Source: Eutrigla gurnardus
Taxonomy: Eukaryota; Chordata; Actinopteri; Perciformes; Triglidae
Assembly: GCA_963514095.1 (NCBI GenBank)
Contig: OY741267.1
Location: 6,974,048-7,038,047 of the forward strand
Direction of reading: 5' to 3'
DNA: 64,000 nt
The translations under genes were made by a program, and so were the position numbers. Positions 55,252-64,000 of this stretch are shown here, in pieces; the first letter of the stretch is position 1, and each line of letters starts with the position of its first letter. Below the pieces are notes generated by a model. The model was not told the origin of the DNA. It ran no database searches and was given only the letters and a program-made list of their open reading frames with translations.

Positions 55252-55882
55252 ATTTTTTTTTTTTTTTTTAAATATTAAATTAAGTGTAATACTAATCATG
55301 CTTTATATTTTGATAAGTAATGTCCATTAAATGGGAGCAAGAACCGAAATCGATTCAGTTAAGTGAGAGAAGATGAGGACGAAATGTCAATAAAGTAAAA
55401 AAAAAAAAAAAATGTAGTATGAGATGTGTTTGAGGTCACTTCCGTGTTGGCTTTTGTATTTGTGTTGTGGCTTTTGTATTTGTGTTGTGGCTTTTGTATT
55501 TGTGTTGGGGCTTTTGTATTTGGCCTGACACCTCTGGGCCACCGTAAATAAGCTTGAAGTTACGGAAATGATCAAACAAAATCTAGCCATGATGTAACTA
55601 TAGCTACATGGCTAATAACTACAGCCAGAACGGCTGTGTTCTCGGCCTGGAAAGTAAAAAGCCTGAAAGTAAAAAAAAACAAAAAAACATGTTTCTTTCT
55701 AAATGCTGCTCCCAGTCTGTTAACAAGGATGAAGTTTAACTGAGAGAAGTGAGAATACAGATCTAAGAGGAGATGAGAGATTCAGGGAGGAGCTAAGATG
55801 TTACTGAACTATAGAAGAGAGAGGAACTTCTAGATTCAACAGAGTTCAACACCAAAAACCATCAACATTACCTTCATTCAAC

Positions 55883-56308
55883 ATGATGTCATCAGACTGT
55901 TTCCTTTCCCTCCTGTTCATTTCCATTCTAAGAGGTAAGATTCTCTGTAAAATAGTTCAATTACAATATTATTTGAATGTGATCCATTAACTGAGTCTTT
56001 TGAGTTTTCTCTCCTTTAGGTGTCAGCTGTGAAGAACTCAGTCCAGCCAAGAATGAAGAGTCCAGTTTAGAAGACAGCACTGTTACTCTGTCCTACAAAT
56101 ACTCCAAACAAGCAAGTGATTATTTCTTCTGGTATCGACAATATCCAGGAAAACCACCAGAGTTCATCATCTCCCATTTAGCAACAGGAGGAATATTAAA
56201 GACTCAAAACCCTGGACTGAAGATTAAAGTGGATCAAAACCAAATCAACATGAGCATCTCGTCTGCTGCAGTGACAGACTCTGCTGTGTACTACTGTGCT
56301 GTGAGGCC
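55883..56308 (+). CDS. V9: TCR alpha/delta-type V segment, family B, lacking the canonical first Cys
   Basis: Leader exon 55883-55934, V exon 56020-56308, six bases shorter than the other family-B segments: CDR1 reads KQASDYFFWYRQ. TVTLSYKYS again lacks the first Cys. CDR2 region (HLATGGILKTQNP) is the most divergent of the family. Ends AAVTDSAVYYCAVR. Open. Upstream sequence equals that of V4 once the 7.7-kb element at 47809-55546 is removed. Confidence 0.87.
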
Positions 56309-56346
56309 CACAGTGACAGGAAACACCAAAACTCTGTACAAAAACC
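56309..56346 (+). other. RSS of V9, 22-bp spacer
   Basis: Heptamer CACAGTG 56309-56315; nonamer ACAAAAACC 56338-56346. Confidence 0.9.
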
Positions 56347-58067
56347 TTCAGAGCAAAGACAAACGATACTGCACAACATCCACTAGAGGGAGTCACCATG
56401 AGACACTGTGAAGGCTTTAGAAATGATACTACTTTGACATACTGTATGAGTCTCCTCCTCCTGCAGATGTGACTTCATGGCAGAGAACTGTTTGATTCCA
56501 CACTTTCATTGTGGTGTTAAATAAAAACATTGAATTAATGTCGCTGCTTTATTCCATGTGAAGTACTGGTAAAATGGAGAGAAGTGATGTCTCCCGGAAT
56601 TTAACTGGTTTAGAGCAGCATGGTGTAGGGTTGGTGTCCCGTTAAAGAACACGGATACAGATGTCCTGGTTTAGGTTGGTTTATTTAACTGTGGTCTGTA
56701 ATAACAATACAAAGTAACAATTAGTACACTATACATGATACACAAACATAATGAGATAACTAAGGTTACAAAGGACTGTATTTAGTACTCAAGTATATCA
56801 TATGGATCATATAACCTAAACCAATCACCTCACACCAGGCACACAGACAGCATGACTTAGCTTATTAGCTTTAACAACACACCAGCATAATAAGATAGCT
56901 TATTCAGAACTAAACAATGTACATTAACAATATTAGCATCCAACTTAGACAGCATAACATCATTACTCTCACCTTCTGGCATTTACACACAGCAATTAAG
57001 CAGAGAGGTACAGGTGAATGATGGGGAAGGCAAAGGCAATTGCATCTATCCACTGCTGTATCGAGAGAGAGCTAACATTCACAGCACAGCCGTTCACCCA
57101 CAGGTATGGTGCATTCAATAGCGTCAGAATGGCTATGGTGCGTTCAAGAGCATGGGACATATGGAACTAACCGATAAACAAGTCATTACTGAATGGAACA
57201 CAATTCAATAAACAAGTTAACAAACATTAACAGCATGGGCTTTCTAACAACTGGTGTTCCAAACGTTTCTACCATTGAGTAAATCTAGTACTGAGATTAT
57301 TTTAAAGCTCTTAAAATTCTGTAAACCAGGTGAAATCTTGCTATGTCGTCTGCTGATGTTAAACATGGTGTTATAAAGTTGTACAGTGAAGATATCATGT
57401 TTTCTCTATTCTCAAAGTGCAAATTCTTTCTTGTCTTTTCGAACCGAGAAAAGGTAATACATTATCACAGATACCTTGGAGATGGGAGAAAAACCTGGTA
57501 TCATGTGAAGTCCTGGTATTCTATGGAAACATTCAGGGAGGAGCTATGATGTTATAATAGAAGAGAGAGGAACGTCTATACAGTATTCAACAGAGTTCAA
57601 TACACAAACCATCAACATTATCTTTATTTAACATGCTGTCACTTCATCATTGTGTGTTTTCCCTACTGTTTCTTTATACTCTAACAGGTGTGGTAGAATG
57701 TGCAGCATGAAAAAACAATCAAGTTTGTTGTTTTTGTCTACAAGTCATTTAGAAAGACATTTACAACATGAAATAACAGTTATCTCGTCCTTAAGGTGTC
57801 ATATAGATAGACGGACTTGACAAGGAACTCTTTTGACTCAAACATTTATCATTGTTGATCATTTAGTGGCAGATCAAGTTCCATCCAGAAAACCGTATTT
57901 CTCCAACAGTCTTTGAGACTCATAACAATAATGTCATCATGCTAAATGTGATGTAAATGTAGAGAGTTCCTCGACACATGATAAAGAGGAAGGACCAATG
58001 ATGTGAAGGCTCAGATCCATCAGAGTATCAATGTTCTTCCTCTCTCTCCTCCCCTCTCACTGCAGAC
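56347..58067. other. Non-coding stretch between V9 and V10
   Basis: Mostly unrecognised. At 57530-57690 lies a decayed family-B promoter and leader (GGGAGGAGCTATGATGTTAT...TTCAACAGAGTTCAATACAC...AACATGCTGTCACTTC) with no V exon after it. Confidence 0.5.
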
Positions 58068-58496
58068 ATGAAACACTGGCTGAGAAACATCCTGATTCTG
58101 ACTCTCTGGCTAGGTAACTCTTTAAACCTGCTGATTGTTCTCCTTTAATCAACCATCTTTATTGATTCATCTCTTCCTCTGCATGTTCTCTTCTTCCCCA
58201 GAGTGTAAAGGAGAAGACAAAGTGAACCAGCCGACAGGAGATGTCATCGCTACTGAAGGACAGACAGTTACACTGGACTGTACATTTGAGACAACTTACA
58301 CAAGTCCAACTTTGTTCTGGTACAAACAAGAAGTCAATAGTTTCCCAAAGATGATACTGCTACGGCTCTCTTCAAAGACAGCTAATTCTGAAGAGAAAGG
58401 CAGATTTGATGCAACGATCAACAAGACATCAGTTCCTCTGAAGATCCAGAAGCTTCAGCTGTCTGACTCTGCTGTGTACTTCTGTGCTCTGCAGCC
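58068..58496 (+). CDS. V10: TCR alpha/delta-type V segment, family E
   Basis: Leader exon 58068-58113 (MKHWLRNILILTLWL), V exon 58202-58496 after acceptor TTCCCCAG. First Cys in TVTLDCTFETT, Trp in LFWYKQEVNSFPKMIL, framework 3 with KGRFDATINKTS and LKIQKLQLSDSAVYFC, ending CALQ. All canonical residues are present; only member of its family here. Although its V domain is unlike the others, its RSS and about 60 bp of 3' flank are near-identical to theirs. Confidence 0.9.
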
Positions 58497-58534
58497 CACA
58501 GTGACAGGAAACACCACAACTCTGTACAAAAACC
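58497..58534 (+). other. RSS of V10, 22-bp spacer
   Basis: Heptamer CACAGTG 58497-58503; nonamer ACAAAAACC 58526-58534. Confidence 0.9.
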
Positions 58535-58759
58535 TTTGGAGCAACAACAACACGATACTGCACAACATCCACTAGAGGGAGTCACACACTGTCTGTCTAT
58601 GTGAACCAAACTTCATCACAATTGAGTGTTACAGCAAATACTCTGACATCTAGAAGAGCTCAGATCAAACTTTGACAAACCATTATTTTTGGGCTCTTAC
58701 ATATTCATAACTGACTAAATATGGAACATTTTAATGTAACTATACACGTGAGTAAATAC

Positions 58760-59298
58760 ACACAGGACTTTTACCCAGGAGACCACCGTGTGTGTCATGT
58801 GTGAAACCAGAGGTCCATGTTGACTTCTTTGTTACATAACTTCCATACTTTAGTAACATCAGTTCCATAGTTATTTGAACCCAAACCATGATCTTTGGCT
58901 CAACCTCACCAAGTAGTTTTGTTGACTCAGCAAGTTCTGCACTGCAGGGTCTTGTACAGGTGTACTGGTTGCTCATGTTGCTGGACAATGGTAAGAAAAC
59001 ACAGGGAAATGACAAAATAACCTGTTTAAAATATTATACAAACCACTGTATGAGGATATGTTGCCTGAGTAATGAAGCGAGTTACAAGTTATTTTTCAGA
59101 TTCAAAATGAGCAAAGGCTGATTCTCTGGACACACACTGACATTGAACTCAACCAATGAGATGGAGCAGAAATGTTTGAGGAAGTCAAATCTCTTGAGAA
59201 GGACTGTGCAGCAGAGAGCCTGTTTAGTTAGTTCATTCTACTGCAGAGGAAGAACACTACTCATCTGCTGTCTGTTTGGCTTTAACAACTCCAAAGAC
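58760..59298. promoter_or_regulatory. 5' flank of V11, duplicate of the V1 flank
   Basis: Nearly identical to 17740-18272. The left edge of the shared block lies by the gypsy 3' LTR in the V1 copy (17692), and unique sequence precedes it here. Confidence 0.5.
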
Positions 59299-59853
59299 AT
59301 GTTGCTTTACCTCTTTTTACCTTTCTTTGACTTTATAGGTGAGTGTTAGAACAGAGATCAAAGTCTCATTGATCCTGCTGTATTATCCAGGTATTTTAGA
59401 ACTGAAGGTTTATATGTGGAAGGTAACAATTTATTAGATAGAAAGTATTTTTAATGCATCTTAAACTAATCAAAGATGAAAGAAAGAGTGAAGAAGCTCT
59501 GTTGAACCTTGTGATGTTAAAATCTCTTACAGACTAACCGACATGGACACTCATTTTGCAGCCCTGGGTTCCACCAACAGCATAAAGCCAGAGAGCACCG
59601 AAGCACATGTTGCAGAGGGCAGAAACATCAACCTGACCTGTAAATATGATGGGACTAATATCTACAATATCCAGTGGTATCGACAATACAAGAGATGCAG
59701 ACCGGAGTTCCTGCTCTACATCACAGAGGGAGGATCCATTCATCCAACTGTTTCTGATTTCTCAGCTCACATTAACAAAGCAGAGAAACGTGTTGATCTG
59801 GAGATCTCAGCTGCAGTGACAGACTCTGCTGTGTACTACTGTGCTCTGCAGCC
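59299..59853 (+). CDS. V11: TCR alpha/delta-type V segment, family A
   Basis: Leader exon 59299-59338, V exon 59562-59853. First Cys in NLTCKYDG, Trp in IQWYRQYKRCRPEF, AAVTDSAVYYC, ending CALQ. The duplicated partner of V1, 41 kb away. The mature V domains differ at three residues, one in CDR1 (IYNIQ versus INNIQ). The BEL/Pao LTR begins about 60 bp after the RSS. Confidence 0.88.
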
Positions 59854-59891
59854 CACAGTGACAGGAAACACCAAAAGTCTGTACAAAAACC
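59854..59891 (+). other. RSS of V11, 22-bp spacer
   Basis: Heptamer CACAGTG 59854-59860; nonamer ACAAAAACC 59883-59891. Confidence 0.9.
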
Positions 59892-59954
59892 TTTGGAGCA
59901 AAGGCAAACAATACTGCACAACATCCACTAGAGGGAGTCACACACTGTTACTGT

Positions 59955-60707
59955 TGTAAATTCCCTATTAGTTTGTGATATCGTAATATATATTATAGCA
60001 TTATTTCTATTCAGGCACTTTGGGCAGACCAGGTAGCGCCGTGGGGTCCTAGAGTTACGAGCCGTACGGGTCCGCGCCGGAGCTTGTCGCGCACAATTGT
60101 TTAACACGCCACGACAAAGAATGCGTTCGTGAAGAGTGAGTAATATTGGACCACGTGTATTTACGTGATATAAACGTTATATACATTCCGTAATGCAGTG
60201 CCTTAAAGTGGTCGTGATTTGTGTGGTTCTGCCACTGTGTTAATTGATTCACTCACAAACTGGGTAGCTAGCGTATTAGCCTGCACCTCGGTTAGCATGT
60301 GTGTGTCACTCTGCCGCACCATGTCGGCCGTTATATTGCACTATTGTATTATTGTGTTAACGTGTGCATGTGGCAGCTATTTGTTCCAGTTATGTTTATA
60401 CAGCATTTATGGGATGTTGTTAGTACTAGAGCCCGGTGTTTTTAGTAGGTAAATTTAGTAATAACTATTTGTCTATTTCTTATTCTGTCTTACAGAAAAA
60501 CCATTCATTCCTACGTCATTCATTCGTTCATGCATCCCATCATCTGTTCCGTCATTCATTTGGCTACCTGTTGACGCCATCATTGATGTCATTCATCTGC
60601 AAGAGAAATAAACATCCTGAACTGTTCCCTGCGTATGCGTCTACTCTCTGACCGGAGCTACTGTCCTGGATAAAGTGGTCCCAGCAAACATACATATACA
60701 TTCTACA
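59955..60707 (+). repeat. 5' LTR of a BEL/Pao retrotransposon
   Basis: About 753 bp from TGTAAATTCCC to ...CATTCTACA. AATAAA is near 60608. Directly after it, ATATTGGTCCTTCGAGCCGG (60708 onward) is the primer-binding-type sequence of BEL elements as I remember them. Left of it, the V11 3' flank shared by other V segments (GAGGGAGTCACACACTGTTA) stops, fixing the insertion edge at 59950-59955. Confidence 0.75.
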
Positions 60708-60750
60708 ATATTGGTCCTTCGAGCCGGATTACTTCACCCACGACGTCACC

Positions 60751-63700
60751 ATGGACGCACAGAGAACAGCAGCAGCCGAAAGCGGAACGCAAAGACGAGG
60801 AAGGCCGCGACAGCTTCCAGCACACATGCAGGGCTATCAGGTCAGCTTACCACAGTCCCTCATGCCTTATACTGCCTCCTTCGGAGACGACATCGAGAGC
60901 GCCAGCACACAGCAGCTGCGGTCACTCAGCCTGCGGACCGAGTCCGCCGCTACAGGTGACCAGCTATACACCGCGCTCGGGCCCCCTCCCTGTCCCCCCT
61001 CGCCAGGAGCAGCCGACGATGAGGCGAGTCAATGGGAAATAGCATCGGATGCTAGCAGTCTGCCCAGCCACCAGCACGTGTCTATGGGGCTCCAATCGCC
61101 ACCCCCCTCCGAATACAGCTTCGATGCAAGCGGACCAGGTTCTCCTACGCAACAGCACACGCCATATACTGGTCTAGGTGTCCCGTCGAACCACTCACCT
61201 TGGTTGGAACCCCAACCAGACAGCCGTGTCATTCAGCAGCAGCCGTTATCCCCCCAGCCGGGACCACCTACCCAGCCTCAAGATAAGCTGCCGCTAACAC
61301 CATCGCTGTGCACAACAACCGCAGCGTGGCGGTCTGAAACAGGTTGTACACTAGGCCAAAGGCGGCCGAGCTACACGTTGACTCAGTCCCTGCCATCAAC
61401 AATAACTTCTGCACCGCTATTCGGAGCAGTCCCTAGGCCGCCAGTTCCCACTGCGACGAGTATGGTCATGACACAGGCTAACTCCCAGGCGGTGCAAGCA
61501 GTGGGCCAACAACTGTCAACAGCAGCGGGGTACCGGCCTGCCTTCCATCCAAACCAGCCTGAGCCATCGCCGGTGCAGATCAGGTACGCCAATATGCCAA
61601 CGGCCGTACAGGCCCAATATCAGCCTACACCAATGACACTTGCCTACCCTGCATATCAATATGTTCAAGCTACGCCTGCACAGCCTACATATCAACCCCA
61701 GACTGCATATCAATATGTTCAAGCTACGCCTCCACAGCCTGCATATCAACCCCAGACTGCAACAGCGCAGTACCCCGCACACCAGTTACCAGCTGCATCT
61801 GCTCTCCAGCCAGTGGGCCAGCAACCAGGAGTCACGCCTCAGCAGTTTACCTGTCAACCACCCACATGGGCAGTGGCGCCCTTACCATACACACCTGCTG
61901 TCCCCCCGCAGACAGCGTATCAGCCTCCGCCAGTCAGCCCAACTCAGTCAGCGCTTCTAGCACCGTACCAGCTGAGCCATCATCCACAACCGGTGTACCA
62001 CCCCCAGCCTGCTCCAACAACTCAGCCAGCCTATCAGCTGGTGCCTCTAGCACCTGGTCCAGCACCGTATCAGCCTATACCAGCCCCACCGGTCCAGTAT
62101 ACACCCCCGTATACACCAACACAGATGCCCTCCGCTCTCCAGCCTCCCAGGCAGCCAGTCCCAGTACCAAAACTGCCTAAGTTGGTCAACGACAATGAGA
62201 GAGACTTCACTGACCTGAAGATGGCGCTGGACCACCTACTCAGTCCCCACACGGAACTCTCTGAACACTACAAGTACCGTGTACTTATGGAGCACCTGGT
62301 TATGGATGAAGCCAGGTTGATAGCCCAGTCCTGCAGGCACTATGCGCAGCCCTACACCGCCGCTATGCAGGCCTTACAGCGGCAATACGGACAGCCACAT
62401 CAACTCGCGCAAAGTGAGATTGCCACGATTCTGAACTCCCCTGACCTCAAAGCAGGAGATTCCAAAGCCTTCCAGAGCTTCGCCCTTAGCGTCGACCTGC
62501 TAGTGGGAATGCTTACATCGCTGGAAGGGCCCAACGGAATGGAAGTGATGTCGACCGGCCATGTCGATCGGCTCCTGAGTAAGCTCCCTAAGCAATCGAG
62601 GGACAGCTTTGTGGAGCATCTACAGGCTCACGGTCGCCTCAACACAAACAGCCTAAACCCGTACAACCTTCGAGACCTCGCCGACTGGCTCAGGGTGAAG
62701 GCTGAAGCCCAAAGACTGTCAGCAAAAATGGCACAGCGCCATCGGACTGAGGGGCCACGGGCCCCCAACAGAGATAGACAAGTTCCTGTCCCCAGGCCTC
62801 ACAACCTCTCAGTTTACCATGGCTCCGACAAGCCTAAATCTGACAGCCGTCAGCCTTCAGACACGTTTCGGTCGGAGGCCAAGCAGCAGAAGTTCGAGAG
62901 GATATGTCTCTTCTGTAAGAGTGCCGACCACTACCTATCACAGTGTCCAGACATCGTCCGGCACTCACCGGAAGAGATCGAGAAGTGGATAGCAGACGGC
63001 AAGCGTTGTCGTAAGTGCGGTCGCACCAACCATAAGCAAGACGCCTGCACCCTGAAGAAAGCGTGCAGTGAATGTCAGGAGGTTCACCTCAGAGTTCTCC
63101 ATACCATTACCAAGCCAGGTCCCCGTGTCTACCTCATCACGCCAGAGGATCGCGCCTCCCTAGCCAACTCCAAGCAAGGAGGAAAGGTGTACCTCAAGGT
63201 GGTGCCAATCATCATTAGCCATGGGAGCAAGTCGCTGCACACCTACGCGATCCTTGACGATGGGGCCGAACGCACAATAATACTGCCAGCTGCCGTTCGT
63301 CACCTGGAACTCAAAGGTGAAGCCGAATCTCTCGCTCTGCGGACGATCCGCCAAGATGTGGCTCGCCTCACTGGTGCGTCGGTGAACTTCCATGTGGCCT
63401 CCCTGGCACGGCCTTCAGAACAGCACCTGGTTAGGGGTGCCTTCACAGCGGGACGGTTAGCCCTGTCAGAGCAATCTTACCCCGTAACTGCACTTCAGAA
63501 GCGCTATCGCCACTTGAGGGGCCTCCAGCTGCACGACTTCAGTAAGGTGCGTCCGCTACTGCTAATCGGTGCAGATTGCACCCACCTGATCACAGCCAAC
63601 GAGCCCGTCAGGTTCAGCCCCAGAGGTGGACCCGCAGCTGTTCACACAGCGCTCGGCTGGGTGCTCCAGGGCCCAGATGGTCTCGGGTCTCATGCTGCTG

Positions 63701-64000
63701 CATGCTACTTCACATCTCTCAAGCCAGCGCCAGATGACTACTACCAACATGTTGAACGTCTCTGGCAGCTCGACGTCCTCCCGTTTCGAAGCGAGAAGCT
63801 AGCAGTACAGTCCCGTCTGGACCAAGAGGCCGTGGGCATCCTGGAAGCACGCACTGAGAGGGTGAAGGTCATTGACATATTCCGGTACGCCACACCTCTG
63901 CTCCGGGCCAAGGACGCGCCACTGCTGAAAGCCGCTGTTGAAGCAGTCATGCCAATGCTCCGCAGCACAGACCGCCGACTGGAAAAAGACCCAGCTAAGG
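60751..64000 (+). CDS. BEL/Pao gag-pol polyprotein, open to the window edge
   Basis: ATG at 60751 (after CACGACGTCACC) opens a frame of 1,083 codons with no stop before the window ends, so it is 3'-incomplete. Residues 150-470 are Pro/Gln/Tyr-rich with two 54-bp tandem units (61651-61758). Gag helical region around 480-680 (LLSPHTELSEHYKYRVLMEH). Two CCHC knuckles: CLFCKSADHYLSQC near 719 and CRKCGRTNHKQDAC near 753. An aspartic protease follows (YAILDDGAERTIILP near 835, LLIGADCTHLI near 935). The start of the BEL-type RT linker (VERLWQLDVLP, RYATPLL) lies at the end. Intact as far as visible, so a young copy. Confidence 0.88.
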   Translation, partial: MDAQRTAAAESGTQRRGRPRQLPAHMQGYQVSLPQSLMPYTASFGDDIESASTQQLRSLSLRTESAATGDQLYTALGPPPCPPSPGAADDEASQWEIASDASSLPSHQHVSMGLQSPPPSEYSFDASGPGSPTQQHTPYTGLGVPSNHSPWLEPQPDSRVIQQQPLSPQPGPPTQPQDKLPLTPSLCTTTAAWRSETGCTLGQRRPSYTLTQSLPSTITSAPLFGAVPRPPVPTATSMVMTQANSQAVQAVGQQLSTAAGYRPAFHPNQPEPSPVQIRYANMPTAVQAQYQPTPMTLAYPAYQYVQATPAQPTYQPQTAYQYVQATPPQPAYQPQTATAQYPAHQLPAASALQPVGQQPGVTPQQFTCQPPTWAVAPLPYTPAVPPQTAYQPPPVSPTQSALLAPYQLSHHPQPVYHPQPAPTTQPAYQLVPLAPGPAPYQPIPAPPVQYTPPYTPTQMPSALQPPRQPVPVPKLPKLVNDNERDFTDLKMALDHLLSPHTELSEHYKYRVLMEHLVMDEARLIAQSCRHYAQPYTAAMQALQRQYGQPHQLAQSEIATILNSPDLKAGDSKAFQSFALSVDLLVGMLTSLEGPNGMEVMSTGHVDRLLSKLPKQSRDSFVEHLQAHGRLNTNSLNPYNLRDLADWLRVKAEAQRLSAKMAQRHRTEGPRAPNRDRQVPVPRPHNLSVYHGSDKPKSDSRQPSDTFRSEAKQQKFERICLFCKSADHYLSQCPDIVRHSPEEIEKWIADGKRCRKCGRTNHKQDACTLKKACSECQEVHLRVLHTITKPGPRVYLITPEDRASLANSKQGGKVYLKVVPIIISHGSKSLHTYAILDDGAERTIILPAAVRHLELKGEAESLALRTIRQDVARLTGASVNFHVASLARPSEQHLVRGAFTAGRLALSEQSYPVTALQKRYRHLRGLQLHDFSKVRPLLLIGADCTHLITANEPVRFSPRGGPAAVHTALGWVLQGPDGLGSHAAACYFTSLKPAPDDYYQHVERLWQLDVLPFRSEKLAVQSRLDQEAVGILEARTERVKVIDIFRYATPLLRAKDAPLLKAAVEAVMPMLRSTDRRLEKDPAK

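Larger units (their letters stand above)
47809..55546 (+). mobile_element. DNA transposon copy 2 (TIR TACGGTGGCCC), 7.7 kb, with nested elements
   Basis: Terminal inverted repeats identical for 38 bp (starting TACGGTGGCCC), with CACAACACAAATACAAAAG-type subterminal repeats (about five left, four right). Flanked by a 6-bp duplication AATAAG (47803-47808, 55547-55552). The paralogous V4 upstream region has a single AGTAAG at 24465-24470, that is, the empty site. The interior holds the element's own sequence (47849-48790, 55260-55545), a foldback structure, and a hAT element. No transposase of its own was recognised; superfamily uncertain (IS3EU-like features). Confidence 0.85.

Noticed and set aside
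18828..59891. J or D segments near the V RSSs
   Set aside because: Searched by eye for FGxG-type J motifs with a 5' CACTGTG heptamer; none found, and all RSSs lie 3' of V exons in one orientation.
60675..60959. 94-codon frame at the BEL element start
   Set aside because: Out of frame with the 1,083-codon gag-pol starting at 60751; its residues show no motif.

Overview
The window looks like percomorph teleost fish DNA. It carries unrearranged T-cell receptor alpha/delta-type V segments, each with a split leader, a V exon and a 3' recombination signal (RSS). It also carries fish-type mobile elements: a Rex3/RTE LINE whose reverse-transcriptase region contains the two classical Rex3 priming sites (recalled from memory), L2-like LINE relics, a DIRS gag, gypsy and BEL/Pao LTR elements, a retroviral relic, hAT and probable KDZ elements, and tRNA- and RTE-tailed SINEs. 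No J, D or C segments were seen, so this is an internal part of the V array.

Layout. 0-11 kb: the 3' end of a probable KDZ transposase gene (52-1161), then a seven-exon gene of unknown function (5176-10839) whose exons all join in frame with canonical splice sites. It encodes a paired-CxxC motif, a nine-residue repeat tract and a chromodomain-like C-terminus. LINE fragments, a SINE with a 14-bp target duplication and a poly(T)-only insertion lie around it. 12.4-17.7 kb: a decayed gypsy LTR retrotransposon. 17.7-30.4 kb and 46-60 kb: V segments V1-V11 (my numbering), all on the + strand, in five families: A (V1, V11), B (V2, V4, V7, V9), C (V3 pseudogene, V5), D (V6, V8) and E (V10). They sit in duplicated blocks, so several insertions can be dated against an empty paralogous copy inside this same window.

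30.9-34.6 kb and 47.8-55.5 kb: two copies of one DNA transposon (TIR TACGGTGGCCC, 6-bp duplication in copy 2). Copy 1 is interrupted by a DIRS fragment. Copy 2 holds a 511-bp inverted repeat, one arm of which contains an intact-looking five-exon hAT transposase gene. 37.7-45.5 kb: an endogenous retrovirus relic containing a hAT MITE (8-bp TSD) and a solo LTR (5-bp TSD), the latter itself split by a full-length Rex3 with an open 964-codon frame (19-bp TSD). 45.7-46.3 kb: a solo LTR just upstream of V8, absent from the sister gene V6. 59.95 kb to the end: a BEL/Pao element whose gag-pol frame stays open to the edge of the window.

How it works together: the V segments are the host function, being substrates for RAG-mediated V(D)J joining through 3' RSSs with 22- or 23-bp spacers. 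Almost everything else is mobile DNA that entered between V duplications. The shared RSS plus 3' flank across V families of different sequence points to conversion or unequal exchange homogenising the recombination end of the genes. All identifications rest on reading the sequence and remembered family motifs; no database search was possible.
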